Positions 63,105 through 64,000 of a stretch of DNA of 64,000 nucleotides are shown here, piece by piece. The stretch comes from Peronospora farinosa. Lineage: Eukaryota > Oomycota > Peronosporomycetes > Peronosporales > Peronosporaceae. Numbering within the stretch: the stretch's first letter is position 1; each line of letters begins with the position of its first letter. The notes beneath the pieces were generated by a model that searched no databases, was not told where the DNA came from, and worked only from the letters and a program-made list of their open reading frames with translations. The position numbers and the translations under genes were made by a program. The stretch spans positions 93,798-157,797 of the forward strand of contig CANTFK010000865.1 in the NCBI GenBank assembly GCA_947646735.1. Reading direction: 5' to 3'.

Positions 63105-64000
63105 ATGTCCGGAATCCTAACACCCAATCCAGCAGCACTCCCAAGAAACATCAGCGGGAGTGCAACAACCAGCATCATGGCGCGGTAACTCATACCTTGG
63201 TCACTGTACGACTTGTCCGGAGCTCACGCTCCGGACTCACTGGACACGATGCGGGACTACTTCCACCGATTTCGAAAACTGCGCGGGAAAGGTCTTGATG
63301 GAATCGAGTATGAAGCCCTGCAACTTTCTTGGTGTGCCTTCATCCAACGTTGGAATAGGATGCTTGAGGATGGTAGGAGCTTCCAACTATGGCTCGCCAA
63401 TCGATAGGAGCTACGCGTCGATCCCTCCATCGGCGCGCAACGCGAAAGAGTGCGTGAGGATGTTTGGAACGAGGACCGCCTCTGCTTTGTTCATGTCAAT
63501 GAAGGATGCCAGTCTTGTAACTCGACTCCACGCCCAACTCATGACGAATGGCGACGACACATCGCTGAGTGTCCACTCAGCGAACGCGAACGAAGTTGGA
63601 TTGCAAAATATGAGCGAATTATGAGCGAACGGAGAAGCGCAGTTATTCGTGGTGCGCCTCTCTGGCAGCACCACTCGCAACAGCGGAGTCAATCTACGCG
63701 GAATAGTCAACGCAAGGCAGCGACACGTTCGGCTGCCCGTCCTGCTGCGCGATTCTCGCCTCGCAATCGTGATAATGTGTATTCTCCAAGACATTCTCGT
63801 TCACGGCATCGTTCTCGTTCGCGTCATCGTTTCCGTTCTCGACGACGTGGATATCCTTACCGCTCGTTTGTCACGAGAGAGTTCGAGTGCTCGCCGCATT
63901 GGATTAGCCCGATTTCGTGGTTCATACGACAGTACCGCATCTGGAACGTCCCGAAGGATTGGTTTCCATGTATCCTGCTTGGGAGAAATAACCAAACCAA
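63105..64000 (+). pseudogene. Antisense ORF of element F, nearly open, runs off the window
   Basis: ATG 79 bp from the LTR. One frame to the window end with only two stops (TAA 63186-63188, TAG 63405-63407). Features: ISGSATT, APDSLDTMRDYFHRFRKLRG, WCAFIQRWNRMLEDGRS, a Cys/His cluster (CQSC, then THDEWRRHIAEC) that could bind zinc, LSERERSWIAKYE, and an RS-rich block (HSRSRHRSRSRHRFRSRR). The end overlaps the chromodomain on the other strand. Family unknown to me. Confidence 0.65.
63801..63995 (-). pseudogene. Chromodomain end of element F pol
   Basis: SPKQDTWKPILRDVPDAVLSYE resembles the last part of the oomycete gypsy chromodomain (QDTWEP, then DVPD). The upstream pol lies beyond the window. 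Confidence 0.65.

Noticed and set aside
1..64000. RXLR or Crinkler effectors
   Set aside because: No ORF with a signal peptide followed by an RXLR or LxLFLAK motif was seen.

Overview
The window reads as nuclear DNA of an oomycete, most likely a Peronosporales species (Phytophthora or downy-mildew type). Reasons: genes are compact and carry few, short GT-AG introns (mostly 64-142 nt, often with GTACG or GTAAG donors); there is a FYVE-finger AGC kinase of the kind known from oomycete kinomes; the IDH gene has an oomycete Inr-like start region; and the gypsy gag and pol remnants match types I associate with Phytophthora repeats. No RXLR or Crinkler effector, tRNA, rRNA or CRISPR array was recognised.

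Layout. 1-1054: remnants of two LTR elements. 2442-11331: first gene island with a MEF2-like MADS-box factor, a bHLH-zipper factor, mitochondrial NADP-isocitrate dehydrogenase and a FYVE/AGC kinase. 12467-30993: a nested repeat cluster. It holds a decayed gypsy RT/RNase H fragment (G), a decayed chromovirus (E) flanked by near-identical inverted copies of its own 3' end, a Helitron Rep fragment, and solo LTRs of one family (L1-L4) whose LTRs carry minisatellites. 31697-43391: second gene island with SF3B2, a CstF64-hinge mini-protein, PARN, a DHHC acyltransferase, a nucleoplasmin-like protein, a nuclear FKBP and a fused aminodeoxychorismate synthase. 43636-64000: a second nested cluster. Element B (complete LTRs, TSD TCAAG) sits inside an LTR of element C; then come a reversed chromovirus fragment, a gypsy element D on the minus strand with solo LTR L5 in its RNase H, and element F running off the window.

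How genes relate. The second island groups mRNA-processing functions (SF3b, CstF-like, PARN). It also places a nucleoplasmin-like gene and an FKBP gene head to head; these two modules form one polypeptide in the yeast histone chaperones Fpr3 and Fpr4. The first island pairs two transcription factors in tandem.

Most unusual signal. Chromodomain-type Ty3/gypsy elements here carry an extra ORF on the antisense strand. It starts 20-80 bp inside the 3' LTR and runs back toward pol, overlapping the chromodomain coding region. In B it is a 418-codon intact ORF although pol is broken many times. Two apparently different antisense protein families (A/B/C and E/F) occupy the same position, and each is recognisable at protein level in diverged copies. 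All homology statements are from reading motifs; no database search was possible.
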